A stretch of 64,000 bases of DNA from Hyphomicrobium sp. CS1BSMeth3 (GCF_900117415.1 NZ_FPEI01000004.1:372001-436000); one strand, 5' to 3'. Shown: positions 1-9,704, counted from the stretch's first letter. The notes: generated from the sequence alone by a model not told the origin. Numbers and translations are program-made.

Positions 1-874
1 CGTGGCGCATCCGGTCGATCTGCTCGTTCACCGAGGCTTCCTTCTCGATGTACGTGTCCGTTCGCGGCACGTACGCCTCGGGCTGGTAGTAGTCGTAGTA
101 CGAGACAAAGTACTCGACCGCATTCGACGGGAAGAAGCTCTTGAACTCGCCGTAGAGCTGCGCCGCGAGCGTCTTGTTCGGCGCGAGGATGAGCGCCGGT
201 CGCTGCGTCCGCGCGATCACGTGCGCCATCGTGAAGGTCTTGCCCGAACCGGTGACGCCGAGCAGCACCTGATTGCGCTCGTGCTGGGTCACACCTTCGA
301 CAAGCTCCGCGATCGCCTGCGGCTGGTCGCCGCGCGGCTCGAACTCGGATTCGAGCTTGAAGGCGACGCCGCCCTCGGATTTCTCCGGCCGCTCCGGGCG
401 GTGCGGCATGAACATCGGCATGTTGCCGGCGACCAGCGGATGCGCCGCGATCATCGGCTGCTGCGCGATCAGCGCCTTTGCGCGCTCGGATCGTTCCTCG
501 GGCCGCGCGAGGATCGCGTTCAGCGTCGCCGATGGCGAGAAGTCCTCCGGCCGCGGCTTCACCTGGCGAAGCGCAGGCAAGACCGCTTTTCCCCCTCCCC
601 CTTGTGGGGAGGGGTCAGGGGTGGGGGGAACCCCTACCGCTGATGTTCTGCCATCCCCCCCTCCCTGGCCCTCCCCCACCAGGGGGGAGGAAATAACCCA
701 CGGCGTGCTCGGCAAAAACGGCGCCTGTGGCGCTTCGCCGAAGCCGGGCGTCCCGGCGCCGGTCTCGACGGGCGGCCCGACAGGCTTGCCCGAACGGCCG
801 CGCGACGGGCGCGGGCGCGGCGTCGTATCGGCGTCCTTGGTCTTTTTCGGGGGTGACTTGGGGGATTTGGCCAT
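1..874 (-). CDS. uvrB: UvrABC system protein B, 5' part only (cut by window edge)
   Basis: UvrB is the DNA-loading helicase of nucleotide excision repair. The 291 visible codons run from ATG at 874 to the window edge without a stop. The conserved UvrB start ([17 protein letters not shown]) lies near residue 171, followed by Walker A ([10 protein letters not shown]) near residue 205, then the [15 protein letters not shown] and [12 protein letters not shown] blocks. The roughly 170 residues before the conserved core are a low-complexity basic/proline-rich extension of the kind seen in Rhizobiales UvrB. Two GC-rich palindromes are translated in frame inside it, at about residues 60-95. The rest of the protein lies outside the window. 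Identity is secure; the exact start is less so, because the extension is poorly conserved. Confidence 0.95.
   Translation of the reverse strand, partial: MAKSPKSPPKKTKDADTTPRPRPSRGRSGKPVGPPVETGAGTPGFGEAPQAPFLPSTPWVISSPLVGEGQGGGDGRTSAVGVPPTPDPSPQGGGGKAVLPALRQVKPRPEDFSPSATLNAILARPEERSERAKALIAQQPMIAAHPLVAGNMPMFMPHRPERPEKSEGGVAFKLESEFEPRGDQPQAIAELVEGVTQHERNQVLLGVTGSGKTFTMAHVIARTQRPALILAPNKTLAAQLYGEFKSFFPSNAVEYFVSYYDYYQPEAYVPRTDTYIEKEASVNEQIDRMRH
592..690. repeat. Two GC-rich palindromic repeats inside the uvrB coding frame
   Basis: The first hairpin pairs 592-600 (CCCCTCCCC) with 606-614 (GGGGAGGGG) around a 5-nt loop. The second pairs 670-677 (CCTCCCCC) with 683-690 (GGGGGAGG), also with a 5-nt loop. 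They sit about 55 bp apart with related flanks. Elements of this look are common between genes in Rhizobiales genomes (from memory). Here both are read through in frame by uvrB. Confidence 0.75.
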
Positions 875-1053
875 CGCCCGGAATATGGCGCCGCGCGTCC
901 GGCGACACAATGGCGGCCTCCTGACAACAGGCGGTCAGGAACCTGATCAATCAACAGAAACGGGCGAGTCCGGGAGGGTGTCCCTCGTCGTGTCGAAGAC
1001 CCGCCTCCGGCACGGCGGAGTGCTGGGCAAAAGCCCTGCTCGCGAAGCGACCT

Positions 1054-1710
1054 CTAAAACTCCACCTCGAGCTCGATGATCTCGTCGGGCTCGGCGAGCG
1101 CCCCCTCGGTCCACTCCTGCAAGAGCGGCCAGGCAAAGATCGCCTCGCAGTACGCATTGAGCAGCGGATCAAGCTCGACGGCATAGGTGCGGAAACGCGT
1201 GCAGACCGGCGCATACATGGCGTCAGCCACTGTCACCTTGTCGCCGAAAAGATAGGGCCCGCCGTACTTTTCCAGGCACTCCGTCCAGATGGTGCGCACG
1301 CGCTCCACGTCCGGTCGCGCGCCGGAAAAAATCTTGAACTTCTTGTGCTGCGTCTTGAGATTCATCGGCAGCGCCGAGCGCAGATTGTGGAACCCCGAGT
1401 GCATCTCGCCGGAGACCGCCCGGCAGTGCGCCCGCGCCACCCGATCGGCCGGAAAAAGCCCCGCCAGCGGGGCCACCTCGTTGACGTACTCGGCAATGGC
1501 GAGCGTATCCCAGACCGTCACGCCGTCATGGACGAGCCGCGGCACCAGCACCGAGGGCGACAGCAGCAGCAGCTCCTGGCGGTTCTCCGGGGCATCGATG
1601 TCGACCCGCTCCTCAACGACGTCGAGGCCCCCCATGCGGCACAGCAGCCACCCCCGCAGGGACCAGGACGAGTAGTTCTTGGACGAAATCGTCAGTCTTG
1701 CCTGCGCCAT
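1054..1710 (-). CDS. Glutathione S-transferase family protein
   Basis: A 218-residue soluble GST. The N-terminus (ISSKNYSSWSLRGWLL) is the thioredoxin-fold domain with the serine-rich active-site loop, followed by the glutathione-binding VPRLVHDGVTVWDTLAIAEY stretch. The C-terminal half is the helical domain. It probably conjugates glutathione to electrophiles, but the substrate cannot be told from sequence. The frame stays open upstream to 1806. ATG at 1710 was chosen because it opens the conserved domain directly and the upstream codons cover a short tandem repeat. It runs in the same direction as uvrB with about 180 bp between them. Confidence 0.88.
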   Translation of the reverse strand: MAQARLTISSKNYSSWSLRGWLLCRMGGLDVVEERVDIDAPENRQELLLLSPSVLVPRLVHDGVTVWDTLAIAEYVNEVAPLAGLFPADRVARAHCRAVSGEMHSGFHNLRSALPMNLKTQHKKFKIFSGARPDVERVRTIWTECLEKYGGPYLFGDKVTVADAMYAPVCTRFRTYAVELDPLLNAYCEAIFAWPLLQEWTEGALAEPDEIIELEVEF

Positions 1711-1721
1711 CTCTGCAAACC

Positions 1722-1765
1722 TGTCCTGCTTGCCTGTGCTGCTTGCCTGTGCTGCTTGCCTGCCT
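1722..1765. repeat. Short tandem repeat upstream of the GST gene
   Basis: Three imperfect copies of a roughly 13-bp unit (TGCTTGCCTGTGC and variants) lie head to tail just upstream of the GST start, inside the likely 5' leader. Confidence 0.5.
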
Positions 1766-1864
1766 TGGGCCGTGCATTGCACAAATTTAATTCTCGCGCC
1801 GCACAATAGAGTGCAATAGTTTTAATCTGTCACGCAAGCCCAAGCGCTTAGGAGCCCGGCACCT

Positions 1865-3067
1865 ATGCTTTATCAGGCCTACCAGTTTCAGGATGACCTG
1901 GTGTCGGTATTCCGATCGAGCGCCCGCTGGACGCTGGGCTATGCCCCGAGCCTCCCCGGTCCGCTCGGCGGCCACCTCATGGCCGCCCTCGCGATGGTCT
2001 CGCGCTTTCAGCTCACCCACACGCGGCCGGCGTTCAACATCGACAGCGTCCGCGTCGGCAATCGCGACGTCCCTGTGACGGAGGAGGTCGCGCTCGACCT
2101 GCCCTTCGGCAAGCTCCTCCACTTCGCCAAGGATGTCGACACGCCACAGCCGCGCATCCTGATCGTGGCGCCGCTGTCGGGACACTTCTCGACGCTGCTC
2201 GCCGGCACGGTCCGCACCATGCTCGTCGATCACGACGTCTATCTCACCGACTGGGCGAACGCGCGCGACGTGCCGCTGGACGCGGGCACGTTCGGCGTTG
2301 ACGACTATCTCGACTATCTCATCAAGTTCTTCGACGTGATCGGCCCGCGCAGCCACGTCCTCGCCGTCTGCCAGCCGTGCGTGCAGACATTGGCTGCCGT
2401 CGCCGTCATGTCGCAGGCGAACCATCCTGCGACGCCGATCTCGATGACGCTGATGGCAGGACCGATCGATCCGCGCGAAAGCCCGACCGAGGTCAATGAG
2501 CTCGCCGTCGCCAAATCGCTCTCGTGGTTCGAGAACTCGGTCATTCACGCCGTTCCGCGCCGCTATGCGGGCGGCGGGCGGCGCGTCTACCCGGGCTTCA
2601 TCCAGCTCGTCGCCTTCATGGCCATGAACATGCCGCGCCACACGGCCGCGCACCGCAAGCTCTATCATCACCTCGCCAATGGCGAGGAGAAGGAAGCCGC
2701 GAAGATCAAGGACTTTTACGACGAGTACTTCGCCGTCCTCGACATGACGGAGGAGTTCTACATGGAGACCATCGACCGGGTCTTCCAGAGAGCCGAGCTG
2801 GCGCAGGGGCAGTTCACCTACCGCGGCCACAAAGTCGATCCGGGCGCCATCCGCAAGACCGCGCTGCTGACCGTCGAGGGCGGGCGCGACGACATCTGCG
2901 CGCTCGGACAAACCGCCGCAGCGCACGATCTGTGCAATTCACTGCGTCCACATCTGAAGCGCCATCACCTGCAGGCGAACGTCGGTCACTACGGCGTGTT
3001 CAACGGCAAGCGTTGGGAGAAGGAAATCTATCCCGTCGTCCGCAACATGATCCTGGCGATGGAGTAG
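1865..3067 (+). CDS. phaZ: Intracellular polyhydroxyalkanoate depolymerase
   Basis: Hydrolyses stored cytoplasmic PHA/PHB granules to 3-hydroxyalkanoates. The 400-residue product starts with the family-typical MLYQAYQFQDDL and is about the usual length. The nucleophile loop AVCQPC (Cys169, Cys172) replaces the serine of secreted depolymerases, as known for PhaZ1-type enzymes. The alpha/beta-hydrolase core spans about residues 95-390 and ends with the catalytic-His region (NVGHYGVFNGKRW). An AGGAG ribosome-binding site lies just before ATG 1865. A phasin-like gene at 57553 also fits PHA storage. It converges with the lipoprotein gene, only 5 bp separating the two stops. Confidence 0.93.
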   Translation: MLYQAYQFQDDLVSVFRSSARWTLGYAPSLPGPLGGHLMAALAMVSRFQLTHTRPAFNIDSVRVGNRDVPVTEEVALDLPFGKLLHFAKDVDTPQPRILIVAPLSGHFSTLLAGTVRTMLVDHDVYLTDWANARDVPLDAGTFGVDDYLDYLIKFFDVIGPRSHVLAVCQPCVQTLAAVAVMSQANHPATPISMTLMAGPIDPRESPTEVNELAVAKSLSWFENSVIHAVPRRYAGGGRRVYPGFIQLVAFMAMNMPRHTAAHRKLYHHLANGEEKEAAKIKDFYDEYFAVLDMTEEFYMETIDRVFQRAELAQGQFTYRGHKVDPGAIRKTALLTVEGGRDDICALGQTAAAHDLCNSLRPHLKRHHLQANVGHYGVFNGKRWEKEIYPVVRNMILAME

Positions 3068-3072
3068 CGCAC

Positions 3073-3414
3073 CTATCGCCGGCATCTCGTGTGTCCGGAA
3101 ACGCGCGTGCCGTCCTTGCGTGTGTACGGACGCACATAGGCGCAGCGCGAGCCAGCAGAGATTTTACGCGGCGCGCTATGCTTGGGGCCAGCGGCTGGTC
3201 TCGGAACCTTTGCGACAATGATGGGCCTCTCGACCGTCCGGGTCTCCACGATCACAGGCTTTTCAATAATCACCGGTTTCTCGATCACCACCTGCCTTTC
3301 GACGACGATGGGAGGCGGCGGAGTTGGAGGCAGAACGGCAGTCTGGATCGGGGGGTTCTGTGCGCAAGCCGCGCACAGCAGCACCGTCGCAATGAGGTAA
3401 AGGGCAGGCCACAT
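3073..3414 (-). CDS. Small proline-rich lipoprotein-like protein, unknown function
   Basis: A 113-residue exported protein. It has a hydrophobic signal segment ending in a lipobox-like LLCAAC (Cys17), then a Pro/Val/Ile/Glu repeat region (variants of VIEKPVI) at about residues 25-70. A basic tail carries the YVRPYTRKDGT pattern seen in small envelope proteins of this group. ATG 3414 is preferred because GAGG stands 5 bases upstream; the frame also runs to 3453. The repeat region looks like an extended spacer that could reach across the periplasm (inference). The lipobox has Cys rather than Leu at -3, so lipidation is uncertain. Confidence 0.65.
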   Translation of the reverse strand: MWPALYLIATVLLCAACAQNPPIQTAVLPPTPPPPIVVERQVVIEKPVIIEKPVIVETRTVERPIIVAKVPRPAAGPKHSAPRKISAGSRCAYVRPYTRKDGTRVSGHTRCRR

Positions 3415-3728
3415 ATCGCCTCGCAAATTGCTCAATAAAACGCAGGTCAACATGGCTGGCAGAGTAGCGACAGGCCGCGCGAGTCGCTGTGGCGGTCACA
3501 TCACAATTCACAGCACCGCGGCGCCGCATCGGTCGCCGCGGTCTCGCAGCCTTCCTGCGGCATCTGCATATCATCCCTGCACACGGCGGAGTTGTAGTAT
3601 GATCGCGCTAATCGCCACATGCGGCGGGAGCCGATACTCAATTTGACGCCGCGACACCACTGCTAGCCACCGGCCCTATTTGCGGCCTCCTACCAGCTCG
3701 GGCACCCCGCGCTCTGGAGACACAAACA

Positions 3729-4715
3729 ATGACAACGAGCCGCGTCCTCGTAATGACGGGGGGCAGCAGAGGCTTTGGCCGGCGCATGGTCGAGCGTCTG
3801 TTGTCCGAGCATGATGATTGGCGCGTGATCCTGCTCGCGCGCGCCTCCCCACATCTTTCTGAGCTCAAGGCCGCCATCGCCGATCCGAGCCGCATCAGTG
3901 TCGTCGAGACCGATCTCGCGAGCCTGGCCTCGGTCACGGAGAGCATCCACGATATCGAGCTGCTGCTGCAGGGCCAGCCGATCGATGCGGTCCTTCTGAA
4001 CGCGGGCGTGCAGATCGTCGAAGGTGACCGGACCTCGCCTGATGGCCTCGAGATGACGTTTGCCGTCAATCATCTCGCGCACTTCCTCCTCGCCGACAGC
4101 CTCGCGCCGCACATCAAGACCGGCGGTCGCCTGATCTTCACCTCGAGCGAGGTCCACGATCCCGATGCCTTCTGCCTCATCGGCATTGCGCGCGCGACGT
4201 GGCAATCGCCGGACACCCTGGCCGACAGCACACGATCTCAAATGGACCAGCCGGAAGGCGTCGAGCGCGGCGAGGCGCGCTACAGCGCGTCGAAGCTGCT
4301 CAACCTGATGTCGGCACGCCACTTCGCGGCGATCGAGCCGCGCTTCTCGACGTTCGCCTTCAATCCGAGCGTCGTGCCGGGGACAGACATCGCGCGCGAG
4401 CGCAACATCTTCCAGATCCTCGCCTGGAAGTATCTGCTGCCGGCTCTGGCGCCGATCCTGCCGGGCGCGAGGTCTCTGTCACGCACGGCCGGTGATCTGC
4501 TCTGGCTGGTGACAGAAGCGGATGCCGAGGCGTTGCGCGGCGCGTACGTCGATGGACGCACCGTGGAGCCGGGCTCGGAAGAGTCCCGCGACGCGGCCAA
4601 GATCGAGGCCGTCGTGTCGACGTCGCGCGGGTTGATTGCCAGGCATCGACCCGTACAGCCGCACGTGATCGCTGCGTCGCTGCAGGCGTCAGACCCGAGG
4701 CAAGCCTCGGCCTGA
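3729..4715 (+). CDS. Short-chain dehydrogenase/reductase (SDR) family protein
   Basis: A 328-residue NAD(P)-dependent oxidoreductase. The N-terminal cofactor motif is TGGSRGFG, followed by NAG (LLNAGVQ) and the catalytic YSASK. Length and motif spacing resemble the retinol-dehydrogenase/protochlorophyllide-reductase branch of SDRs. The substrate is not predictable. It stands alone on the plus strand with a GAGAC-like site before ATG 3729. No neighbour suggests a pathway. Confidence 0.88.
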   Translation: MTTSRVLVMTGGSRGFGRRMVERLLSEHDDWRVILLARASPHLSELKAAIADPSRISVVETDLASLASVTESIHDIELLLQGQPIDAVLLNAGVQIVEGDRTSPDGLEMTFAVNHLAHFLLADSLAPHIKTGGRLIFTSSEVHDPDAFCLIGIARATWQSPDTLADSTRSQMDQPEGVERGEARYSASKLLNLMSARHFAAIEPRFSTFAFNPSVVPGTDIARERNIFQILAWKYLLPALAPILPGARSLSRTAGDLLWLVTEADAEALRGAYVDGRTVEPGSEESRDAAKIEAVVSTSRGLIARHRPVQPHVIAASLQASDPRQASA

Positions 4716-4755
4716 CCACCACGCCCAGCCCTTGGTTATCCGGCCAACTGCCGGG

Positions 4756-4842
4756 CTATATGCGGTCGCGTGCTGCCCAGATGGTGCCGCAGAGGAAGCC
4801 ACAAGAGAACACGACCGAGATCAGTAGAGCAGTCCAAATCAT
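4756..4842 (-). CDS. Candidate 28-residue single-span membrane peptide
   Basis: An ATG-to-TAG reading frame of 28 codons encodes one hydrophobic helix with Cys and Gly residues (MIWTALLISVVFSCGFLCG) and ends in a short basic tail (AARDRI). This is the typical shape of very short membrane peptides. A purine-rich run (GGCGAGAAAAAAAGCG) precedes the ATG. There is no homology evidence in the window, so the call rests on the transmembrane pattern and the leader. It shares a 340-bp gap between the SDR gene and the propionate regulator with nothing else recognised. Confidence 0.4.
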   Translation of the reverse strand: MIWTALLISVVFSCGFLCGTIWAARDRI

Positions 4843-5055
4843 CGCTTTTTTTCTCGCCGCGTCCCTCCAGGGTCAGCGGCTGACTTCCGGTGAGCGTACC
4901 CCCCGCCCTCCGCGTCGGTGATCAGTGCACTGTCTCTATTACGCGCGCGCTGCGCAAGTGCCTGCCGGCAACAGGTTGCTGAACACGCGCATCAGGCCAT
5001 GTTTTCCACAGGCTATTCGCAAACCATCCGCCCTCAGCAGCATCGCCCGATGGCT

Positions 5056-6471
5056 TCAGGCAACGGAGTAAGGTGCAAAGCGGCTGCGGGTCTCGTCGAC
5101 CGCGAGCGGTCGTCCGATCGCCGGAAAGGCCCTCTGCGGACAGGCTTCGCGCTCGCACACCTTGCAGCCCACGCCGATAGGCGTACGCGCCTCCCGGCTC
5201 TTCAGGTCGAGGCCCTTGGCGTACACGAGCCGGTGCGCGTGCCGGATGTCGCAGCCGAGCGCCACGGCAAACGTCTTGTTCGGCGTGCCGTAGCCGCCCT
5301 GCCCCGTCGTCACGGTGCGGGCGATGCAAAGATAGGTCCGGCCGTCCGGCATCTCTGCGAGCTGAACCAGAATGCGTCCCGGATGGGCGAAGGCATCGTA
5401 CACGTTCCACAGCGGGCAGGTGCCGCCGATCCGCGAGAAATGAAAATCCGTCGCGGACTGACGCTTGCTCATGTTACCGGCGCGGTCGACACGCACGAAG
5501 AAGAAGGGCACGCCCCGAGCGCTCTGGCGCTGCAAAGTGCTGAGGCGATGACAGACCGTCTCGAACCCCACTCCGAACTGCCGTCCGAGCTGATCGATGT
5601 CATAGTGCAGGCTCTCGGCCGCGGAGAGGAACGGCCCATAGGGCAGGACCAGTGCGCCCGCAAAGTAGTTGGCAAGGCCGATGCGGGCGAGGGCAAGTGT
5701 CTCGGGGTGAGCGAAAGCGGCTTTCGCAGTCAGGCTATCGATCAACTCGCCGCACTCGATGAAGGCGAGCTGGGTCGCGAGCTGAAATGCCTGTTGGCCC
5801 GGTCGTAGATTGCGACCGATGGTGAGCGTACGCGTCCGCGCATCGTAGCGCCGTTGCAGCGGAGCACTTTCCCTATCCCCCGGTTCGACGATGACCTCGA
5901 TGCCATGCCTGTCACGAAGCCGGGCCACGAGCGCCGCACTCATCTCACCGATCGCACCGCCGGTCTCCTCGAAGATGCGCTCGGCTTTGCGGTCGAGCAC
6001 GTCGATGTGGTTGCGCCGTGCATAGAAGAAGTCACGAACCTCCTCGAACGGCATTTGCGCTGCGGTCACGCCGTCGCCTTCGCCAAGGCGGGCCGCGAGC
6101 TCATCCGTGCGCTCCACAGCTTCGCGATACCGTCGATGCAGGGTCAGGAACGCGCGCGCGACGACCGGCATGCCGGACACCAACTCGCGAACCTCGGCGA
6201 GCGCCACGTGTCCGTCCGTCGGCAGTTCCGACAGCACATCGCGCAACTCGGCGACAAGCCGGGCCTCCTCGTCCTCGGAGAAGAGTTGTACGTCGACGCC
6301 AAACGCCGCGTTGATCTTGAGCAGGATCGGCACCGTCAGCGGACGCTGGTTCTGCTCGAGCTGATTGACGTAGCTCGGCGAGAGCGAGAGCGCCTTGGCG
6401 AGCGCCGCCTGAGTGAGCCCCTTCTCTTCGCGCAGGCGCCGCAAGCGGACGCCCAGGAAAGCCTTTCGCAT
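5056..6471 (-). CDS. HTH/DUF2083 short-chain fatty acyl transcriptional regulator of the prp operon
   Basis: A 471-residue regulator of the RamB/ScfR-like type. The XRE helix-turn-helix is at about residues 8-62 (RLRRLREEKGLTQAALAKAL). It is followed by an IrrE/ImmA-like middle region and a C-terminal DUF2083-type domain with a Cys cluster, CKVCEREAC. It is divergent from the thioesterase-prpDCB operon, so it most likely senses propionyl- or methylcitrate-derived acyl-CoA and controls that operon and itself (inference from context and family). ATG 6471 is preferred: GAAGG precedes it, whereas the upstream in-frame codons to 6510 fall in the operator-like repeats. Confidence 0.85.
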   Translation of the reverse strand: MRKAFLGVRLRRLREEKGLTQAALAKALSLSPSYVNQLEQNQRPLTVPILLKINAAFGVDVQLFSEDEEARLVAELRDVLSELPTDGHVALAEVRELVSGMPVVARAFLTLHRRYREAVERTDELAARLGEGDGVTAAQMPFEEVRDFFYARRNHIDVLDRKAERIFEETGGAIGEMSAALVARLRDRHGIEVIVEPGDRESAPLQRRYDARTRTLTIGRNLRPGQQAFQLATQLAFIECGELIDSLTAKAAFAHPETLALARIGLANYFAGALVLPYGPFLSAAESLHYDIDQLGRQFGVGFETVCHRLSTLQRQSARGVPFFFVRVDRAGNMSKRQSATDFHFSRIGGTCPLWNVYDAFAHPGRILVQLAEMPDGRTYLCIARTVTTGQGGYGTPNKTFAVALGCDIRHAHRLVYAKGLDLKSREARTPIGVGCKVCEREACPQRAFPAIGRPLAVDETRSRFAPYSVA

Positions 6472-6567
6472 ATTCGCAACCTTCGCAAATTCGCTGCGAT
6501 TGCCTCGCAATTATCCGCTCATTCGCATGTTCTGCAACGAGCTCGTCTTGTGGATATTGCGAATTGC
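6472..6567. promoter_or_regulatory. Cluster of TTCGCAA-type half-sites in the divergent prp promoter region
   Basis: The 124-bp spacer between regulator and thioesterase holds repeated related boxes: ATTCGCAAC (6472-6480), TTCGCAAA (6482-6489), TCGCAATT (6505-6512), ATTCGCAT (6521-6528) and the inverted-looking ATTGCGAATTGC (6556-6567). RamB-type regulators bind AAAGTTTGCAAA-like sites, so these are probable operators of the adjacent regulator. The assignment is inference. Confidence 0.6.
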
Positions 6568-6595
6568 CAAGTCCTGCAACAGCCATGGGCTGAAA

Positions 6596-7012
6596 ATGAT
6601 CGCCACGCCCAATTCAGCCGCGACGCGCTTCATCGAGATGATCTTTCCCGAGCACGCCAACCACTACGGCACGCTGTTCGGCGGCAATGCGCTGAGCCTC
6701 ATGGGCAAGGCGGCCTTCGTCGCTGCCACGCGGCGCGCCCGCACGGCCGTGGTCATGGCCTCGTCGGACAAGATCGATTTCCACGTGCCTGTCCGTGTCG
6801 GCGAGCTCGTCGAGCTCGATGCGCGCGTGGCCCGCGTCGGCCGGGCCTCGATGACCGTCGAGGTCGAGGTGACGGCCGAGGCATTGCTCACGGGTGAGCG
6901 CCGCCTCGCCATGCGCGGCTCATTCGAAATGGTCGCCGTCGACGCCAGCGGCAAGCCGATCGCCATCCCATCACCTGAACTTCTGTCTGCAAACGAGGAA
7001 CGTCCGACGTGA
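6596..7012 (+). CDS. Acyl-CoA thioesterase (hotdog fold, YciA-like)
   Basis: A 138-residue hotdog-fold thioesterase hydrolysing short acyl-CoA to acid plus CoA. The family pattern [21 protein letters not shown] is present near the N-terminus, followed by the [16 protein letters not shown] strand-turn block. ATG 6596 was chosen because upstream in-frame codons cross the operator region and the protein then begins like other family members. Its stop overlaps the GTG start of prpD by 4 bp, so the two are translationally coupled. In this operon it may relieve propionyl-CoA or methylcitrate-pathway acyl-CoA build-up (inference). Confidence 0.85.
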   Translation: MIATPNSAATRFIEMIFPEHANHYGTLFGGNALSLMGKAAFVAATRRARTAVVMASSDKIDFHVPVRVGELVELDARVARVGRASMTVEVEVTAEALLTGERRLAMRGSFEMVAVDASGKPIAIPSPELLSANEERPT

Positions 7013-8517
7013 AGCTGCATACTGTCCGCACCCACAAGTCCTCCGAGATGCTGCCGCGCGCCGCGCAGCTCGCCTGGAAGATCGCCAGCGTTGCCTCCGA
7101 TGACGTGCCGCTCGACGATGATGTCGTCGAGATGATCGGTAACCGCATTATCGACAATGCCGCGGTCGCCGCCGCGTCGCTGGCGCGCCATCCGATCGTC
7201 AGCGCGCGCGGACAGGCCACCGCGCACCGCATGCAGCCGGGCGCCACCATCTTCGGCCTCTCGCCGCAGCGTCGCTTCTCGCCGGAATGGGCGGCCTGGG
7301 CCAACGGCGTCGCCGTGCGCGAGCTGGACTTCCACGACACGTTCCTCGCCGCGGACTACTCGCATCCCGGCGACAACATCCCGCCGATCCTGGCCGTGGC
7401 TCAGCACTGCGGGCTCAATGGCGAAGATCTCCTGCGCGGCATTGCCGTCGGCTACGAGATTCACGTCAATCTCGTGAAGGGTATCTGCCTGCACGAGCAC
7501 AAGATCGACCACATCGCGCACCTCGGCCCTGCCGCCGCTGCCGGCATCGGCGCCGCCCTCAAGCTGCCGACGGAGGTCATCTATCAGGCCGTGCAGCAGG
7601 CGCTGCATGTGACGACGACCACGCGCCAGTCGCGCAAGGGCGAGATCTCGAGCTGGAAAGCCTATGCACCGGCCTTCGCCGGCAAGATGGCCGTGGAAGC
7701 CGTCGATCGCTGTATGCGCGGCGAAGGTGCACCCTCGCCGGCCTGGGAGGGTGAGGACGGTTTCATCGCGTGGCTGCTGAGCGGGCCCAAGGCCGAGTAT
7801 CAGGTGCCGCTGCCCGAGAAGGGCGAGCGCAAGCGCGCGATCATGGACACTTACACCAAGGAGCACTCCGCCGAGTATCAGAGCCAGGCGCTGATCGATC
7901 TCGCGCGACGCATGGGACCGAAGGTCGGCGACACGGCGCGCGTGAAGAGCATCGTCATCCACACGAGCCATCACACGCACTACGTGATCGGCACTGGCGC
8001 CAATGATCCGCAGAAGATGGACCCGAAGGCCAGCCGCGAGACGCTCGATCACTCCATCATGTACATCTTCGCGGTCGCCTTGCAGGACGGCGGCTGGCAT
8101 CACGAGCGTTCTTATGCTCCCGAACGCGCGCAGCGCCCGGACACGGTTGCTCTCTGGCGCAAGATCTCGACGGCGGAAGATCCGGCCTGGACGCGCCGCT
8201 ATCACAGCACTGATCCGGCCGAGAAAGCCTTCGGCGGCCGTGTGGCCGTGACGCTCGAAGACGGCACCGTCATCGAGGACGAGCTGGCCGTTGCCGACGC
8301 GCATCCGCTCGGCGCCGGGCCGTTCGCACGCCCAGACTACGTGAAGAAGTTCCGCACGCTCGCCGAGGGCATCGTCCCCGCCGCGGCACAGGACGCCTTC
8401 CTCGGCGCGGTGGAGCGTCTGCCGCGCCTGACGGCAGAAGGGCTCGCAGGTCTCACCTTCACCGTCGATCCGGCCCAACTCGGCACGGGCAGCAAGCCCG
8501 GCATCTTCAGGGAGTAA
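7009..8517 (+). CDS. prpD: 2-methylcitrate dehydratase
   Basis: A 502-residue MmgE/PrpD-family enzyme dehydrating 2-methylcitrate to 2-methyl-cis-aconitate in propionate catabolism. The N-terminal all-helical domain and the central [12 protein letters not shown] block match PrpD. Length is typical for PrpD proper rather than the shorter generic MmgE proteins. It starts at GTG 7009, inside the last codon of the thioesterase gene, with an ACGAGGAA site upstream. It is followed after 6 bp by prpC and then prpB, which fixes the function. Confidence 0.95.
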   Translation: MKLHTVRTHKSSEMLPRAAQLAWKIASVASDDVPLDDDVVEMIGNRIIDNAAVAAASLARHPIVSARGQATAHRMQPGATIFGLSPQRRFSPEWAAWANGVAVRELDFHDTFLAADYSHPGDNIPPILAVAQHCGLNGEDLLRGIAVGYEIHVNLVKGICLHEHKIDHIAHLGPAAAAGIGAALKLPTEVIYQAVQQALHVTTTTRQSRKGEISSWKAYAPAFAGKMAVEAVDRCMRGEGAPSPAWEGEDGFIAWLLSGPKAEYQVPLPEKGERKRAIMDTYTKEHSAEYQSQALIDLARRMGPKVGDTARVKSIVIHTSHHTHYVIGTGANDPQKMDPKASRETLDHSIMYIFAVALQDGGWHHERSYAPERAQRPDTVALWRKISTAEDPAWTRRYHSTDPAEKAFGGRVAVTLEDGTVIEDELAVADAHPLGAGPFARPDYVKKFRTLAEGIVPAAAQDAFLGAVERLPRLTAEGLAGLTFTVDPAQLGTGSKPGIFRE

Positions 8518-8523
8518 GCGACC

Positions 8524-9690
8524 ATGGCAGAGGCAACGCCCAACAAGGTCAAGAAGTCGGTCGCGCTTTCGGGCGTCACCGCGGGCAATACCGCACTGTG
8601 CACGGTCGGCCGCAGCGGCAATGACCTGCACTATCGCGGCTATGACATCCTCGACATTGCCGACAAGTGCGAATTCGAGGAGATCGCCCATCTGCTCGTC
8701 CATGGCGATCTGCCGACCAAAGCCGAGCTCGCCGCCTACAAAACCAAGCTGAAGTCGCTGCGTGGCCTGCCAGCAGCAGTGAAGGCAGCACTAGAGGCCA
8801 TCCCGGCGGCGGCCCATCCCATGGATGTCATGCGCAGCGGCGTCTCGGCCCTCGGCTGCGTGCTTCCCGAGGCCCACGACCACAATCATGCCGGCGCGCG
8901 CGATATTGCCGATCGGCTCATGGCCTCGCTCGGCTCCATGCTGCTCTATTGGCATCACTATTCTCAGAACGGCCGCCGCATCGAGGTCGAGACCGATGAT
9001 GACACCATCGGCGCGCACTTCCTGCATCTCCTGCATGGCCATCCGCCGTCAGAGAGCTGGACGCGCGCCATGCACACCTCGCTCAATCTCTACGCCGAGC
9101 ACGAGTTCAATGCCTCGACCTTCACCGCGCGCTCGATCGCGGGAACAGGTGCCGATATCTACTCGGCGGTAACGGGGGCCATCGGTGCCCTGCGTGGTCC
9201 CAAGCACGGTGGCGCCAACGAGGTCGCCTTCGAGATCCAGAAGCGCTATGCCTCGCCGGATGAAGCCGAGGAAGATATTCGCCGCCGCGTGACCGCCAAG
9301 GAGGTGATCATCGGTTTCGGCCATCCTGTGTACACGATCGCCGACCCGCGCAACGAGATCATCAAGAAGGTGGCGCGGGATCTGTCCGAGGAAGCGAGCT
9401 CCCTGCGCATGTTCGAGATTGCCGATCGCATCGAGGCGGTCATGGCCGAGACCAAGCGCATGTTCGCCAATCTCGACTGGTTCAGCGCCGTGTCCTATCA
9501 CATGATGGGCGTGCCGACGGCCATGTTCACGCCGCTGTTCGTCATCGCCCGCACTTCCGGGTGGTGCGCGCATATCATCGAGCAGCGCCAGGACAACCGC
9601 ATCATCCGCCCGTCGGCGAACTACATCGGCCCGGAGAACCGCACGTTCGTGCCGCTCGACGCGCGCAACGGGCCACCGCGGGCTGCTTAA
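8524..9690 (+). CDS. prpC: 2-methylcitrate synthase (citrate synthase family)
   Basis: Condenses propionyl-CoA with oxaloacetate to 2-methylcitrate. The 388-residue product has the short (type II) citrate-synthase layout, with the catalytic histidines in KHGGANE and GFGHPVY and the catalytic Asp in the FANLDWFS block. The length and the position between prpD and prpB favour methylcitrate over citrate synthase, although such enzymes usually retain some citrate synthase activity. Confidence 0.95.
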   Translation: MAEATPNKVKKSVALSGVTAGNTALCTVGRSGNDLHYRGYDILDIADKCEFEEIAHLLVHGDLPTKAELAAYKTKLKSLRGLPAAVKAALEAIPAAAHPMDVMRSGVSALGCVLPEAHDHNHAGARDIADRLMASLGSMLLYWHHYSQNGRRIEVETDDDTIGAHFLHLLHGHPPSESWTRAMHTSLNLYAEHEFNASTFTARSIAGTGADIYSAVTGAIGALRGPKHGGANEVAFEIQKRYASPDEAEEDIRRRVTAKEVIIGFGHPVYTIADPRNEIIKKVARDLSEEASSLRMFEIADRIEAVMAETKRMFANLDWFSAVSYHMMGVPTAMFTPLFVIARTSGWCAHIIEQRQDNRIIRPSANYIGPENRTFVPLDARNGPPRAA

Positions 9691-9704
9691 ATCAAGGAAG
9701 AGAA

